This document shows, one piece after another, positions 11,161-23,059 of a stretch of DNA of 64,000 nucleotides (its first letter is position 1; each line of letters opens with the position of its first letter). Source of the stretch: Ricinus communis (taxonomy: Eukaryota > Streptophyta > Magnoliopsida > Malpighiales > Euphorbiaceae); assembly GCF_019578655.1 (NCBI RefSeq), contig NC_063256.1:28630342-28694341 (forward strand), in the 5' to 3' direction. Made by a program: the position numbers and the translations under genes. The notes beneath the pieces were generated by a model. The model worked only from the letters and a program-made list of their open reading frames with translations, searched no databases and was not told the origin of the DNA.

Positions 11161-11589
11161 GAGTTCCCAGATGTCGGTTGTCTTCTTTTCTTTCTTTAGC
11201 TGCTTTAGTGACCAATTATCCCCTTTAGGAGCTTTCTCAACCTACTTTAGTTCTTGAGCCTCTATATCCACTAGCTTGACTTCTTTGTCAGAGTCACTAT
11301 CTGCCCAAATGTCCTTTGCCTCGACATCTTCACACTTATCACAAGAACTGTACCAAATATCTATTGCCAGGACTGACTTCTTTTCTCCTTCCTTCTAAAC
11401 CTCTAGAAGACAAGGCTCACAGGCTACTTCATCCTCTATCCCCCCAGCCACTTGGCACAATATCCTTGATTTGAATGTCAGCCATAGGAGGCTTTGAATA
11501 GCGAACCTTAAAGTCGTATTTGCCCGAGGGCTATCCTAATAGATCTTCACATTCATATCAAGGAAGTTGATCAACCTGCCACTGTCCAT

Positions 11590-13270
11590 AATCAATCAAG
11601 TCCTAAACCTCATGCTTGAGACAGTTGCATTGGTCTGTCACATGCCTAAAAGCCTGGTGATACTCACAATAATGACCATTGTGAGGCTTAGGACTATTCT
11701 TAGGCAATTGGGGCTTAAGCTTCTTGTTCCATTTTAAGTGACGGAACACCACAGATAGTGGTGCCCCTAACTTAGTGAAGGTTCTTTATGGGCTATTTGG
11801 CTTGGCTTCTAGTTCTAACTCAGGTTGGGGTATGTCCTCAAAAGTGTTCATGACCTTCTCTTTACTGAAGTCAGGGGTGACACTTGCTTTGGTGGTGGTA
11901 TGTTGTTGTAGTTTGGCAAAAAGTTTCTTTTATTACTGAGCTGGTATGGGTCGGTCAATTTTTCGACATCAATAAGGTCTTGAATTTCATGTTTTAGCCG
12001 GATACAGTTGTTTGTGTGGTGATTGGGTGCTTGGTGGAGTTTGCAGTAGGTGTTGGGTTTGTAGCTAGGTGCATTTGGATTTGATGAGTTTTTTAGGATG
12101 GTTGGTTGGAGCATGTCGTGCTGCACTAACCTCTGAAAAATCTTCGAAAGAGGTTGCCTGAAGTTGGAGAACTTCCCTAGTTGCTAGACAACATTCACAT
12201 ATAGAGTTCTACTCCCTCCAGCCTTATAGTATAGCCTTCCGTCGGTTCACACAATCTTCCTTTTGTCATTTTCGATTTCCTCAACCTGAAGCCCATCATC
12301 ATATAGGTCCATGAAAGTTTTCGGGTCCATCCTCTAAACCTTTCGACCTAACTGGGAAGGACATTTCAGACCACTATAAAAACTTAGTCCCTTTTAGAAG
12401 GCTTGTTCTTCATCAACCCGGTCTTGTTTCTCCACCTAGTCAAGAAGTCAGAGAAGGACTCATTCGGTTTCTATTTGGTAGATTCAAGATCTCTAATCGA
12501 GACTTCCAACTGAGTATTATTGTCATATTGGCAGAATTCTCTAGACCATGATACCAGTTCATGACAGGTCCTTCTAATGATAGAATAAATAGCTTGACAA
12601 TTTGAGTCCTACTTAGATGTGTAGTTCCCATGACGGTTACATAGTGCTTTAGATGAACCTTCGTATCACCAGTCTCATTGAACTTGTTCATCTCAAGCAT
12701 CTTGAGTTTTGCAGGCAGCTTGTCCTCACTAGTCAACACTATCTCCTCGAAATCATAGGTTGGGTCCAACCCTTTGATTTCTAGCATGCCTTGCATCTTG
12801 TCAAGCCTAGCACTTAAGCCGCTTATAACTGCATTACTGGCTAGGGTTGTTTCCCTTTTGGCTTAATCCAACACATATTCATCAAAATCCTAGAATTTCC
12901 AGGGCACTCCTCTTCTAGCAGGGTTTTTGACATTAGCATTGGCAGTAGCAGTAGTAGTGGCAGCGGTTGCAGCAACATTCTCAATTACAACTGCAACTAG
13001 GTCAATAACAACAGGGGATTAGCCGGTGCAATCGGAGTAGTAGGTAGGGCTTGGTTCACAGCTATCCCGACTAAAAGCTATTAGAGTTCCTGACGGATCA
13101 CACCCCTCAGATCGTCGATGATGGCATTCTTAAGGATCTTTATGTCTTGCTTGTTAGCTCTTTCGTTGGTCATTTCAACTGTAGCTTCGGTGGTAGCTTA
13201 GCGCCTTAGTCCTTCAAGAAGCTCTAATACGGTTCGGATCCTTGGAAAAATGGGTACCTTTGTCAACCTC
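11590..13270 (-). pseudogene. Tat-lineage gag with two CHHC knuckles
   Basis: The gag core at 12796-12440 reads KLKMLEMNKFNETGD..HLKHYVTVM and ends with a WYHGLE segment, matching the retrotransposon gag domain. Downstream are two zinc-knuckle-like modules with C-x2-H-x5-H-x4-C spacing: YCKLHQAPNHHTNNC at about 12050-12000 and HYCEYHQAF..VTDQC at about 11680-11640. Each is followed by LKHE..DLID. The N-terminal part (13270-12800) is low-complexity and interrupted. The frame is broken many times. Confidence 0.75.
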
Positions 13271-14024
13271 CCACTATCTTTCCTCTTCCAACCAAAAGGA
13301 AAATCTTTATAACTAAAAAATAAGGGGTTAATGTGATGTGTGTGATGCATGATACACGTGATATGCACAAAGACAAGAGAAGAAAAGGGGTTAGCACACA
13401 CATTAATATACAAACCATCCTTCCAACCTTATTACTCCCGCACACGGTTCATGGTAGGCCTTTTCTTCCTTAGGAGTTTAGGTTCGGGCTTTCTACCAAT
13501 AAGGGATAGTAAGGCCCGGCCCGCGCGCCATAAGCTCTCAAAGCATATTGAAAATAAATAAGGCAATATTTCTCAATATAAGCATAAAAGCCTACATATT
13601 TTGGGCCTAGGGCCTGATTCCACATGTCTTTGGACCAAGGCTTTCCAATACTTGGGCTTAAGTACTTATAAAGAAGAACATCTCAAATAGCAAGCAATAA
13701 GGTTCCTAAGGGAGATTCTTACTATCATTACTGTAAGCTGAGTCTTGGATAAGGATAAAAGGCTCCCACAAGTAAAAACTGTTCTTCCTTACCTTGTCTC
13801 CCCACTCAAGAGTTCATGCGAGGAAGGAAATTCACTCATTACTTATGAGTGATGGGTAGCCAGTATTGTAATTCTAGGGTTTGAGTGGAACCAAAGAACC
13901 AATAACCGACGCCATCGGGACTATAGGGACCAATTTGCACAATGTGTGAAAGTGTAGTAATGCAAGAACCATCTGTTAAGTAATAGAATTGAAGATAGAT
14001 AAACACTGGAATCAACTTCTCTTA
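13271..14024 (-). other. 5' leader of the minus-strand Tat element
   Basis: This lies between the PBS and the gag start. I see no convincing reading frame. Short frames on both strands at 13198-13561 overlap one another and resemble nothing known. Confidence 0.55.
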
Positions 14025-14042
14025 TCCCTAGTGGAGTCGCCA
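14025..14042 (-). other. Primer-binding site, TGGCGACTCC type
   Basis: On the minus strand TGGCGACTCCACTAGGGA follows the LTR end. PBSs starting TGGCGACTCC are familiar from Tat/Ogre elements (reported as tRNA-Arg type; the tRNA assignment is from memory). It fixes the orientation and marks the LTR at 14043-15546 as the 5' LTR. Confidence 0.75.
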
Positions 14043-15546
14043 CTCTAGGTGACTCGGGCACCAAGTGCCTTTAGCTACTACGGCACTGCAAAGCTCTTCA
14101 ACTTAATTGAGAACACGGTAACTAGTCATAGAGACTAGCACGGAGATTGGAGTCATCACCAGGGTAATCTAGACACTTTTACTAATGAAGTGAGTGACGT
14201 TTCTCGATTCCATAAGAAAGCTTATGTCACAAATCCAGAGACGACTCCGGAAGTCTACTTCCTTATTTGTGTATATTTATCTTTAATTTTTGTATTTAGG
14301 GGGCTATTCCCTATAGATGCAGTATAATATTTCTACACATCAAGCACTAACCATATGAGGTCCACCTAAGTCTAGCCCTTTTATTAAAGCCCAGCCTAAT
14401 ACTTAAAGTTATTAACCTAATTTACTAGTCAATTATGTACAAGGCCCACTTAGTCTAGCCCAATTACAAGTTATGCTTTAATAATCAATCCTGTAAGCCT
14501 AATTAGCTACTTTTTATGGAGAGGCCCAATTCAGTGACCCTAAATCTAATATGGCCCAATTTTAACCTAAATAAGCATGGGAGAGCCCATTAGGTCTACA
14601 TGGATTTTAGATTAAAGCTCAATTACCATCTTAATTAAACTAATAGACTACATTTTCATGCCACGTCCAGTTTTAAGGTCTAAGTCTATATAGCCCATTT
14701 TTAGTTAGTCAATCATAAAACACTTATTTAATTATATAGTAAACAAAAATAAGGTGCAGGAAATAAATCTAACTATTATAATCTGCCTATAACTAAAAAG
14801 GAAAAGAAAACACCTAAAACTAAGTACAAAATGTAAGAACTTAACAAATACATTAGAAATTCACAAATGGCCGAAATTTAGGTTTTGGGTACTGAGCCGA
14901 TCAACTATAGAGCTTTGGAAAGCGATCTTTTACAGTTCTTCCCTCGATCTAATGCCCCGAAACTAGTCACACATGCACAAGAAATATGAAATCAATTAAA
15001 CCGTGTAAAATCAAATAGAGAACATAAAATCAAATTAAATCCCTAAGAATAGATCGATATGCTTTAATTCTTTTTAGAGATTATCTATGATAAAAATCAA
15101 ATCAAATCCTGTATTTATCAACAAAACCCTTATAGAAAGTCATTTTGGATGTTAAAATGCTAAAAAATGATGTTGGATCAAGAAAACCACTAATTGGCAC
15201 TGTGTAGAGCCGGTTCGACTCTATGATAAGCTGATCGGCTCTGGGTAAAGCCGATTGGCTCTAAAGAGCATAAGTTCAAAAAATGTTTGCAATTTAGTCC
15301 ATAAACTTGTGAAAATCATCATTTTGACCCTCAACATTGGATTCGCCCATAACCTTAACCTCAGATTTGCTCGTCCTCAACCTTTTGATTAGATTGCAAG
15401 ATAGTTAATTTTGATTAGATTAAACTCAACCTTAACCTCGAATTCGTCCGTCCCTTGTCTCCCGAGACCCGAGAAAGGTAGTAACTTTCATCATCAGGTT
15501 TTTTGTAATTCCCTCGATGTCTAGATCCAGAAAATGGGTGCTGACA
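14043..15546 (-). repeat. 5' LTR of the minus-strand Tat element
   Basis: It starts on the minus strand with TGTCAGCACCC at 15546 and ends next to the PBS at 14042. At about 1.5 kb it is shorter than its 2.2-kb relatives, having lost internal sequence. It interrupts a Ty1-copia RNase H remnant that resumes at about 15560. Confidence 0.8.
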
Positions 15547-15559
15547 CCTGTCTTAACAC

Positions 15560-16010
15560 AAGGAAGTCAATTACTGGTTACTATATAACTTTTAGTTCTT
15601 CCTTGATCTCATGGAAGACCAAAAAGCAAACTACCATATCTCGTTCTCCAGTAGAGGTTGAGTGCAGGAGTTTAGATACTACCACTTGTGAGCTGTAGTG
15701 GTGTTCTTACATTCTCAATGATTTACAACTTCCTCCTTCTTTGCCAGTTTCTTTGTGATGTTGATAATCAAGCAACCATGCATATTGTGGCTAACCCCGT
15801 ATTTTATAAGTGTACTAAATAAACACCTTAACATTGATTGTCACTTGGTGTGAGAAAAGTATAAAGAGGGGTTTCTCTAACTAAAGTACATTTCTATTAT
15901 CGAGTAGAAGCTTGATCTCTTCACTAAAGCTTTGGTAGGTCCCCAATTTCACAATTTGCTATCCTAGTTCAGCATGGTTGATCTCCATCAATTGAGGGAT
16001 GAAATAAGTA
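15560..16010 (+). pseudogene. Ty1-copia RNase H remnant
   Basis: Across three shifting frames the plus strand spells SITGYYITF..SLISWKTKKQTTISRSS, then TTCEL, LPVSL.CDN, KHLNIDCHLV.EKYKEGF, LFTKALVGPQFHNLL and MVDLHQLRG. These are the consecutive motifs of the C-terminal copia RNase H. Several stops show it is dead. Its left side is cut by the Tat LTR at 15546. Its end meets, tail to tail, the 3' end of the antisense PMD frame. Confidence 0.85.
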
Positions 16011-16019
16011 CAATCCATC

Positions 16020-17110
16020 CACCGGGAATTGATGTTGAGATCCTCGGGCTTGTCATACCACATCAAGCACTCCGCTAACTCCCCCCAACAATATCTACTG
16101 TCCATAACATGGAAAGAGGATGAGATAAGGGAACTCGACACCTGTTGGGGCCTCGCTCCCAGCCATAGATCCTCTCTCCTAAGTACCAGGCCCGACAGGC
16201 TGGTCCAATCAGCAGGATCCTCCTCTAGTCGAGGTCAGCCATGGATAGCATGTAGGGCTCCCATTAGCGGTGCTCCCTAGCCAATCGCCTCGAATCTATA
16301 AATCAGAAAAGGTAAGTAACGATATAAACAAAGCATGAATATGACTAATGAATTGTATTTACCCTATCCTAGGTATGATTTGATTTCTTGTACACTGCCC
16401 TTTCTAATTTCTAATGGGTTTCGAAGAAAAAAATTCTTAAAGCTGTTGATCCACATGCGATGCACGTGAACCTGAGCCCACTCCATGGTGACGGTCCTAT
16501 TCGAGCCTGAGCGACTAAAGGGAGGGAAAGCCCGCAAAGTGCAGATGGGTTGTGAGCCCACCAAAGGACCGATCTCCAAGGCCCAAAACCTGCAAAACGA
16601 TAATTAGAATTCACTGTATTTATAAAAGAAACTAAAGAAAAGAAGTCACTGCATAACTTACATGGATCGCGTGCCAGAAATCGTAAATCATCTTGCTCCC
16701 TCAGACTGTAACATCCATTTGATGATACAAATATGCGAGAGCCACAGATCCTAGTTGTAGGAGGAAACTTTGTCCAAATCCGGCAGCAGGGCCAAATAGT
16801 GAAAGTTTAGTGAGTTTTTTGAGTCACTATACAATGTCGTACCAAAGAGGTAACTAAGAAGGCTCGGGCCATCTAGTCAACCTCCTGAGCGTTCCGAGGA
16901 ACAAAGCCTCGGTAGTGGAGGTGGATGCTTTACTAAGTAATGCAATGTGAGTTCTTGAACATCGACAAGAACCCGAGCAGGTCAATGATGAAGTGCTCCC
17001 GGACGTTGGAACACTGATCATGGATCGCTCATCAAATGGCACGAAAGTGCCGGACAAGTCAATGCCCATTATAGCAAAAAAAGAAAGAAGAGAGAGAGAG
17101 TTAGCTCACC
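16020..17110 (-). pseudogene. PMD (plant mobile domain) protein, C-terminal exons, copy B
   Basis: After the copia insertion the minus strand resumes with GELTLSL, then GIDLSGTFV, then VALAYLYHQMDVTV.GSKMIYDFWHAIH up to a good GTAAGT donor at 16661. The next exon opens at 16589 after TTTTGCAG. A further exon from about 16303 carries WEPYM. The order matches the PMD/aminotransferase-like domain of MAIN/MAIL1-type proteins and of some plant transposons. Frames are broken by several stops. It continues from 26535-26410 and 29475-29381, and is separated from them by two insertions. Confidence 0.75.
17106..17110. repeat. Left target-site duplication TCACC
   Basis: TCACC here equals TCACC at 26410-26414, on either side of the copia element. 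Confidence 0.85.
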
Positions 17111-18179
17111 TGTTGTCCCTTGGAACCAAGAAGGGGGGTTGAATTGGCGATTAAGGGTTAGATAAGTCAACACAAAGGGTTTATACTGGTTCAGAAACAA
17201 ACCTCCATAGGTCCACTCCTCAAGATCACACTTGAGTATTTCACTATAATCACTTAGATTATAATCTTTAGGTTTTACAAGTTCACCCACAACTTAGTAT
17301 TTTCGAGCCTCACAATAAACCTCTTTCCTTATTGTATCAAACTCTCACTAAGTCCCTTAACTCTTGAGTATTAATGGTTACTCAGCAACTAATTCCTTGT
17401 ATTTTTAATATCTAGGCTCACACAAAAACCCTTTTTAAGTTTGAGTTAAACAAAGATTTCAACTTAATACACTTTAAAAAGAAAGAACATTAGTGTAAAA
17501 AGTTGAAAATGAATTTGTAAGAGTTTTGGTATATCTAATTCACACACTTAATTATTGAGTCTTTAATAGAGGTATTTATACTTATACCAACCCCTTAGAG
17601 ACGTTATAATGAACTCCAAGATTTGATGACTTGGCGAAAATTGCCTAAAGTCATAGAAAGCGCCCCTGCGCTTTCGAAGCGCGCTCGTGCTTTCTAAAAA
17701 GAGACATTGGAACTTCAACAGCTCTAGCCACATGGCACTGATAGGGTGGATGTTGTCTCAACGGTTACTAACATCGCAATAATTATGAAAACCGTCTCGA
17801 CGCCATAATAGCGCCCTCACGCTTCTCATCGGGCGCTATCTTCTTCCAGAATTTGTTTCAACACCTAAAGTGAGGCGCCCTCGTGCTTCTTGGAGCTTTG
17901 ACACTTTGACTGTCAAATGTCATGAGATGATTGCACTTCTGTTGGGTGGACTTTTCAACATCTTATAAACTTTTGGCCTTATAAAAAGTGCCCCTGCGCC
18001 TTTGGAGCGCCCTCGCGCTTTTTAGGTATATTTATAAGATTTGCTTCAAGGTTAAAGAATGTTTCAGATAGGCTTGGTTCCTTTGATGCTCTACCACATA
18101 GACACTCAATCATGGTGTTAGTGATAATTCATTTGGTTGTTAAAATCAAAATAGAGATCAATTGCACCTCAGGTCAACA
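17111..18179 (-). repeat. 3' LTR of the SIRE-like copia element
   Basis: On the minus strand it begins TGTTGACCTGAGG and ends AGGGACAACA. It contains several short GCGCC-rich stretches (CGCCCTCGCGCTT-like) that recur at 17650-18020. It is homologous to 25428-26409. Confidence 0.9.
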
Positions 18180-18180
18180 A

Positions 18181-18196
18181 TCTCACCTTTTTTTAT
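18181..18196 (-). other. Polypurine tract of the copia element
   Basis: On the minus strand AAAAAAAGGTGAGAT runs straight into the TGTTGACC start of the 3' LTR. Confidence 0.7.
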
Positions 18197-20010
18197 TTTG
18201 ACAACCAAATTGATTAAAAATTAAAAATTGATCAAGTATAAATTCAATTGAATAGCCAACAACTAATATTTCAAAGCTAAAGGAACAATTTACTTGAAGG
18301 TATTTAATAATTGTTACCCCTCTCAATAGTTGCATTTGTGCCCCTTTTGAATTTGTTATTAAAACAAATTTGGTTACTTAGGTCAGTTATTAATTAACTC
18401 TCATCTTTGATCATTAATCAATTTTGAGTATTCTACTTATAGATTTCTCTCCCCCTTGATCATGAGGTTTCTATCCCTTTAACTTTTCTCTAGATTTCTG
18501 TCTCTCTTTGACAAAATTAAATAGGACAAGAGATGTAAACTTGCAAGAAGATAGCAAACACTTAAGAGAAATTGCATTCATAAAAAAATAATGTACATAT
18601 ATGTGTGATCAAATGATGGCAGACATGCATAAGAAGGAAAACAAAATGAGAAAACAAAAGAAAAAAATAAAATGACAAAAAGCAAATTTTGGAGATCAAT
18701 CTTCTTCCTCGTCATCCTCTTCTTCTTCTTCTTCCTCTTGATAGACCATAAGCTCCTTTCCTTTTCCACTAGAGCTTACTTGGGGTGGTGGAATGGGAGC
18801 CTCCTCTTTCTCTTCTTCTTCCTAATCCGCTACATGACAATGAGGAACCTTATATGCTTTTTGAATCTCCACTAAGTTCGCATGCAAATGATGGAGGTAA
18901 TGCCAAGTCTTTTCCATTTGCTTTAGGACTTTGTCCTCAAAAGAGTGAGAGAGGTTTTATGAGGAAAATAAGAAGGGGTTGGCTCACTTAGGATTCTATG
19001 ATCTTTCTTTCTTTTCTTCATATCATCTACATACTCCCCAATAAGAAGAAAGAATTCCCTATCCATTTCCTACTTAGGACCAAGTCGAATGACCTTAGCA
19101 TGCTCTAGGAATAATAAGCCAAGTAAGAGTAGTGAGATAGGAGGAGTTAGGTAGGTCTTGTTGAGAGGAGTAAGGGCTTGGAAGTGTTTGGCAATTTTGG
19201 TGATATGTGAAAAAATAAGAATGGCACCTTTTAAAGTATTGCCAAGGTGAAAGAGGTGATCAAGAAAGAACTTGGAAGTTAGGATGCGGTTACCATGAAG
19301 CATTACAAAGAGGAAAATAAGATCTTTTTAGGAAACTTTCTCAACCCCATTATCTCTTGCATGAATGTTAATAGCGATCATCCAATGAACTACCCAATGG
19401 GTGAGGGATTTGAGATCCTTTGAGAGGGAATCTTTAGAGTGGGTTTCTTTGGTGGAGATTTGTCTCCAACATTGAGAAAAAGAGAGCCATCTCTACAAGG
19501 TTCTCAATGATTAAGAGATTACCACTTTCTTGAAACCCAAAAATGGAGGAAAATTAGGGTCTTGTAAGGGTTCTTCTCTCCCTAAAAAGCCTAAATTCTA
19601 TCCCATAATAGTCATCCCCATCTCCATTTTTATTGATTACTAAGGTAAAAAGGAATTTCTTAGTAAGGTTCTCAAACCAATCTCTAGGGTAGGAGGAAGG
19701 AAGAAGTCTCTAAGTCCTATATTGTCAAGAAGAGTGTGTACCTCTTGAGATATACCAAGTTTGAGAAGAGCTTCTTCATCAAAGAAATGACTAGGTTAGG
19801 TTTCCTTCCTCTCTATGGTCATGTACTTGATTCTTGCCTTATCAGTCACTCTTTGCATATATTATTAAGAATTTAATAATATTAAGAATTTAAGCTAGGG
19901 TGCTTCCATCTATCATTCCTAATTCTCTTTTTATGAGATTCATTCTCTCTTTATTTAGGGGTTTGGTGAAAATATCATCTAGTTGTTTGGATGTATTAAC
20001 ATATTCTAGT
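18197..20010 (-). pseudogene. Extra (env-like) coding region after RNase H
   Basis: A decayed minus-strand coding region lies between RNase H and the 3' LTR. Readable pieces include RKNPYKTLIFLHFWVSRKW-like (near 19600-19500), a frame at 19303-19070 with LTSKFFLDHLFH and ISLLLLGLLFLEHAK, and an Arg/Gly/Glu-rich piece near 18800-18690. SIRE elements carry an additional frame here, described as envelope-like. The similarity is positional, and I cannot prove homology from the sequence alone. Confidence 0.4.
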
Positions 20011-20016
20011 ACTACA

Positions 20017-20549
20017 CTAACATTTTGAATATGATATCTCAAAAAATGGTCTAATATCTTTGTGTTTACTGCTAGAGTGTTGAATAGGATTCTTAGAAAG
20101 GTTTATAGCACTAGTGTTGTCACATTTGATAGGAATGTGATCAACCTCTCCCATATATTCAGCTTCGGCGGTGGAGAGAGCAATCGAGACTTGTTTCTTG
20201 CTAAAATAAGACACTAAGCATTCACCTAGAAAATGGCAAGTTTTGGAGGTGCTCTTTCTATCTAAAGACTACTGGCATAATCAGCATCCAAATAACCTTC
20301 AAAGGGAGTTTCTCTAGGGTACCAAAGTCCTAAGTTCAAGGTTACACATAAGTATTTCAAAATTCTTTTGATGGAATTTAAATGAGACTCTTTTGGACAT
20401 AATTGAGATCTACCGCAAAGGCAAATACTATATATAATATCGGATCTAGAGGTGGTTAAGTATAAAAGTGATATGATCATACCTCTATAGAGCTTTTCAT
20501 TTACGCTCTTACCCTTCTCATCCTTGTCCAACTTAGTTATGATGCTCAT
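20017..20549 (-). pseudogene. Copia RNase H
   Basis: The minus frame reads YRGMIISLLYLTTSRSDIIYS (end of RT connection), LDADYASSL (first catalytic Asp region), then after a shift SIALSTAEAEYM (catalytic Glu region) and IKCDNTSAINLSKNP (catalytic Asp region), then HIDIRPFF-like. All three blocks of the copia RNase H are present, but they sit in two frames. Confidence 0.85.
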
Positions 20550-22000
20550 TGGAGTCTTGGCTACTTTGCAACCATCGATTTCAAAGTTCTTTAGAAGTTT
20601 CCTTATGTACTTGGATTAGTTGATGAATATTTCGTCTTTGCTTTGCTTGATTTGAAGACCAAGGAAGAATTTGGGCTCTCCCATCATGCTCATTTCAAAT
20701 GCCCTAGTCATGCACTTAGCAAAACTCACAAAGCAACTCATTAGTAGCAACTAGACCTGTTCATGGGCCGGGCCTAGGCGGGTTCGGGCCGGGCCTGACT
20801 TGATTTTGGACAAGCCTGAGCCCGCCCAGGCCCGAGAATTTTTTGATATCTCTGAGCCCGAGCCCGAGCCCGAAATGTTTTGAAAAGCCCGGCCCGGCCC
20901 GACCAATTATTAAATCTGTCCCAAACTGTAGTTACTTTTAGATTTAGGGTTTTGTTTTATTAATATATTATTAATAACAATAAAACTATAAATAGAAATA
21001 ATAGGTAGCTAAGTGGTATTGGCACTTAATTATAAGTTGAAGGTCACAGGTTCGAGTGCTAGGTATGACATATCTTTTTTTTACTAACTAAACTAGACAT
21101 CGGACCGGGCCGAGCTGGGCTTGGATTTTTATATAAATTGCAAGCCCGGCCTGAGAATTATGGGCTTTTATGGGTTCGGGCCGGGCCGGGCTTGTACTAA
21201 AAAATTATTGTCCGAGCCCGACCCGAAGAGTGCAGGCCTAGGCGGGCTAGGCGGGTACCCAGGCCCATGAACAGGTCTAGTAGCAACAAATACAATGTCA
21301 TTAATATAAATTTGAATAATTAGAGTATCATGTTTATGTTTCTTTACAAAAAGAGTAGTGTCAACCTTGCCTTTTTGAAATCCATTTCAATTAGAAAAGA
21401 ACCAAGCCTTTCATACCAAGCTCTAGGAGCTTGCTTCAATCCATACAAGGCTTTAGAAAGTTTAAAAACATGATTTGGAAACTGATGGTCTTCAAAATTG
21501 GGAGGTTGCTCAATATAGACTTCTTCCTCAATTAAACCATTCAAAAACTAATTTTTCACATCCATTTGAAAATTTTAAAATTCATGTGACATGCATATGC
21601 TAAAAGCATCCTAATAGCTTCTAATCTAGCAACCGGAGCAAAGGTCTCATCATAATCAATGCCTTCCTCTTGGTTGTAACGTTTTACAACCAATCTAACT
21701 TTGTTTCTAATGATAGAGCCTTGCTCATCGAACTTGTTTCTAAGAACTCATTTACAACCTATAATTTGGCTATCCTTGGGTCTAGGGACAAGTTCCCACA
21801 CTTTTTTTCTCTCAAATTAGTTGAGTTCTTCTTTCATAGCAATCACTCAACTCCCATCTTTTAGAGCCTCATCAATGGTCCTTGGCTGAATTTGAGAAAC
21901 AAAGGCTAGATTATTTAAAGCTACTAGTTTAGAACGAGTACTTACACCTTTTGATCAATCTCCAATGATTTGTGTCGGGGGAATGATCCTTTTTAAAATT
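20550..22000 (-). pseudogene. Copia reverse transcriptase, split by a MITE
   Basis: Minus-strand reading gives GIDYDETFAPVARLEAIR (near 21650-21600), [37 protein letters not shown] (21544-21400) and IYINDIVFVATNELL. The last is the YVDD active-site block, with YIND in place of YVDD. A 528-bp hAT MITE interrupts the block at 20752-21279, after the codons for VFVA. Stops such as DPFEMDVKN-region TAGs are frequent. Confidence 0.85.
20752..21279. mobile_element. hAT-type MITE with 18-bp inverted ends
   Basis: Both ends carry the terminal inverted repeat TAGACCTGTTCATGGGCC. An exact 8-bp duplication GTAGCAAC (20744-20751 and 21280-21287) flanks it, the hAT pattern. The subterminal regions are rich in GGCCCG/CGGGCC inverted stretches. 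The middle (about 21003-21055) contains TAGCTAAGTGG and GGTTCGAGTGC, which resemble pol III box A and box B of tRNA genes. It has no coding capacity. It inserted into the RT of the copia element, so it is younger than that insertion. Confidence 0.9.
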
Positions 22001-22099
22001 CCAAGCTTTTGGAAGGTCTTGAGAATTTTTCATTTCTTGGGAATCTTGAATAGCATCTTGGTTATGTTGATCTTATTGAGCTTCCTCTATAGGTTCATC

Positions 22100-23030
22100 T
22101 ACTTCTTTTGAGGGATTATCAATATTCACCTTGAGTTCCTCAAATGCACCTACAAGATCATCCACACAAACACCTTTCCCAAGATCAAGCTTGTTTGGTT
22201 CATAAAAAATAACATTCATAGACTCTTCAACTACTAAAGTGCATTTGTTAAAGACTCTATGGGCTTTTCTTGAGGTGGAGTAGCCTAGGGAGATTCCTAT
22301 ATCGGTTTTGGCATCAAATTTTCCAAGGTTGACCTTGGTATTTAGAATGTAGCATTTGTAACCAAAAACTCTAAAATATGAGACCTTAGTTTTTCTTCCT
22401 TTCTAAAGGTCATAAGATGTTTTGTTTAGCAGAGTTATTTTGAAAACTCTATTAGCAACATAATAACTAGTGTTAACGGCTTCGGCCCAAAAGCATAAAG
22501 GAAGTTTATACTCATTGAGCATTGTTCTAGCCATTTTCACTAGTGTTCTATTTTTTCTTTCCACAACTCCATTTTATTAGGGAGATTTAGGAGAGAAAAA
22601 GTTGTGAGAAATACCAATTTTTTTACAAAGATTTTCAAAAATGTCATTTTCAAATTCCTTTCCATGATCACTTCTGATAGAGGAAATCAAATATCCTTTT
22701 TCGTTTTGAACATATTTTGCGAAAGATTTGAAAACATTGAAAGCTTCATTCTTATGAGCAAGGAAGTTAATCCAAGTAAATCTAGAGTAATCATCAACAA
22801 TTACAAATGCATATTACTTTCCACCCAAGCTAGCTACTCTAATAGGTCCAAATAAATCCATATGTAGTGGTCGAAGTGGTCTAGAAGTACTTACAATGAT
22901 TTTGGATTTAAAGGATGATTGGTGCTGCTTTTCCATTTTGCATGGTTCATAGGGCTTGTCTTTAATGAACTTCACTTTAGGAAGTCCATTTACTAGCTCC
23001 TCTTTGGCTAACTTGTGAAGGAGCTCCATG
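22100..23030 (-). pseudogene. Copia integrase
   Basis: The minus strand encodes LHKLAKEELVNGLPKVKF (pre-integrase), then RPLHMDLFGPIRVASLGGK, VIVDDYSRFTWINFL (first Asp), IRSDHGKEFEN (second Asp) and NGVVERKNRTLVKMARTML (Glu), then the C-terminal GYKCYIL..NLGKFDAK block. The DDE residues are all preserved, but stops (for example after GGK and after the SPKSP block) break the frame. Confidence 0.85.
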
Positions 23031-23059
23031 CTTGCATGACCAAGTCTTCTATGCCATAG

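Noticed and set aside
13198..13561. Three overlapping short frames near the Tat leader
   Set aside because: They occupy both strands over the same bases and show no motif.
17640..18020. GCGCC/CGCGC-rich motifs as a CRISPR-like or regulatory array
   Set aside because: The spacing is irregular and the same words occur in both LTRs of the copia element. They are simply part of the LTR.
18578..18991. Frames rich in Phe/Leu or Arg near 18.6-19.0 kb
   Set aside because: They come from a TTCTTC/GAAGAA-rich stretch in the decayed extra region of the copia element. Both strands are open only because of the low complexity.
20090..21280. Pol III box-like words suggesting a tRNA gene at about 21003-21055
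   Set aside because: There is no acceptor stem, anticodon arm or CCA-ready 3' end. The boxes alone do not make a tRNA.
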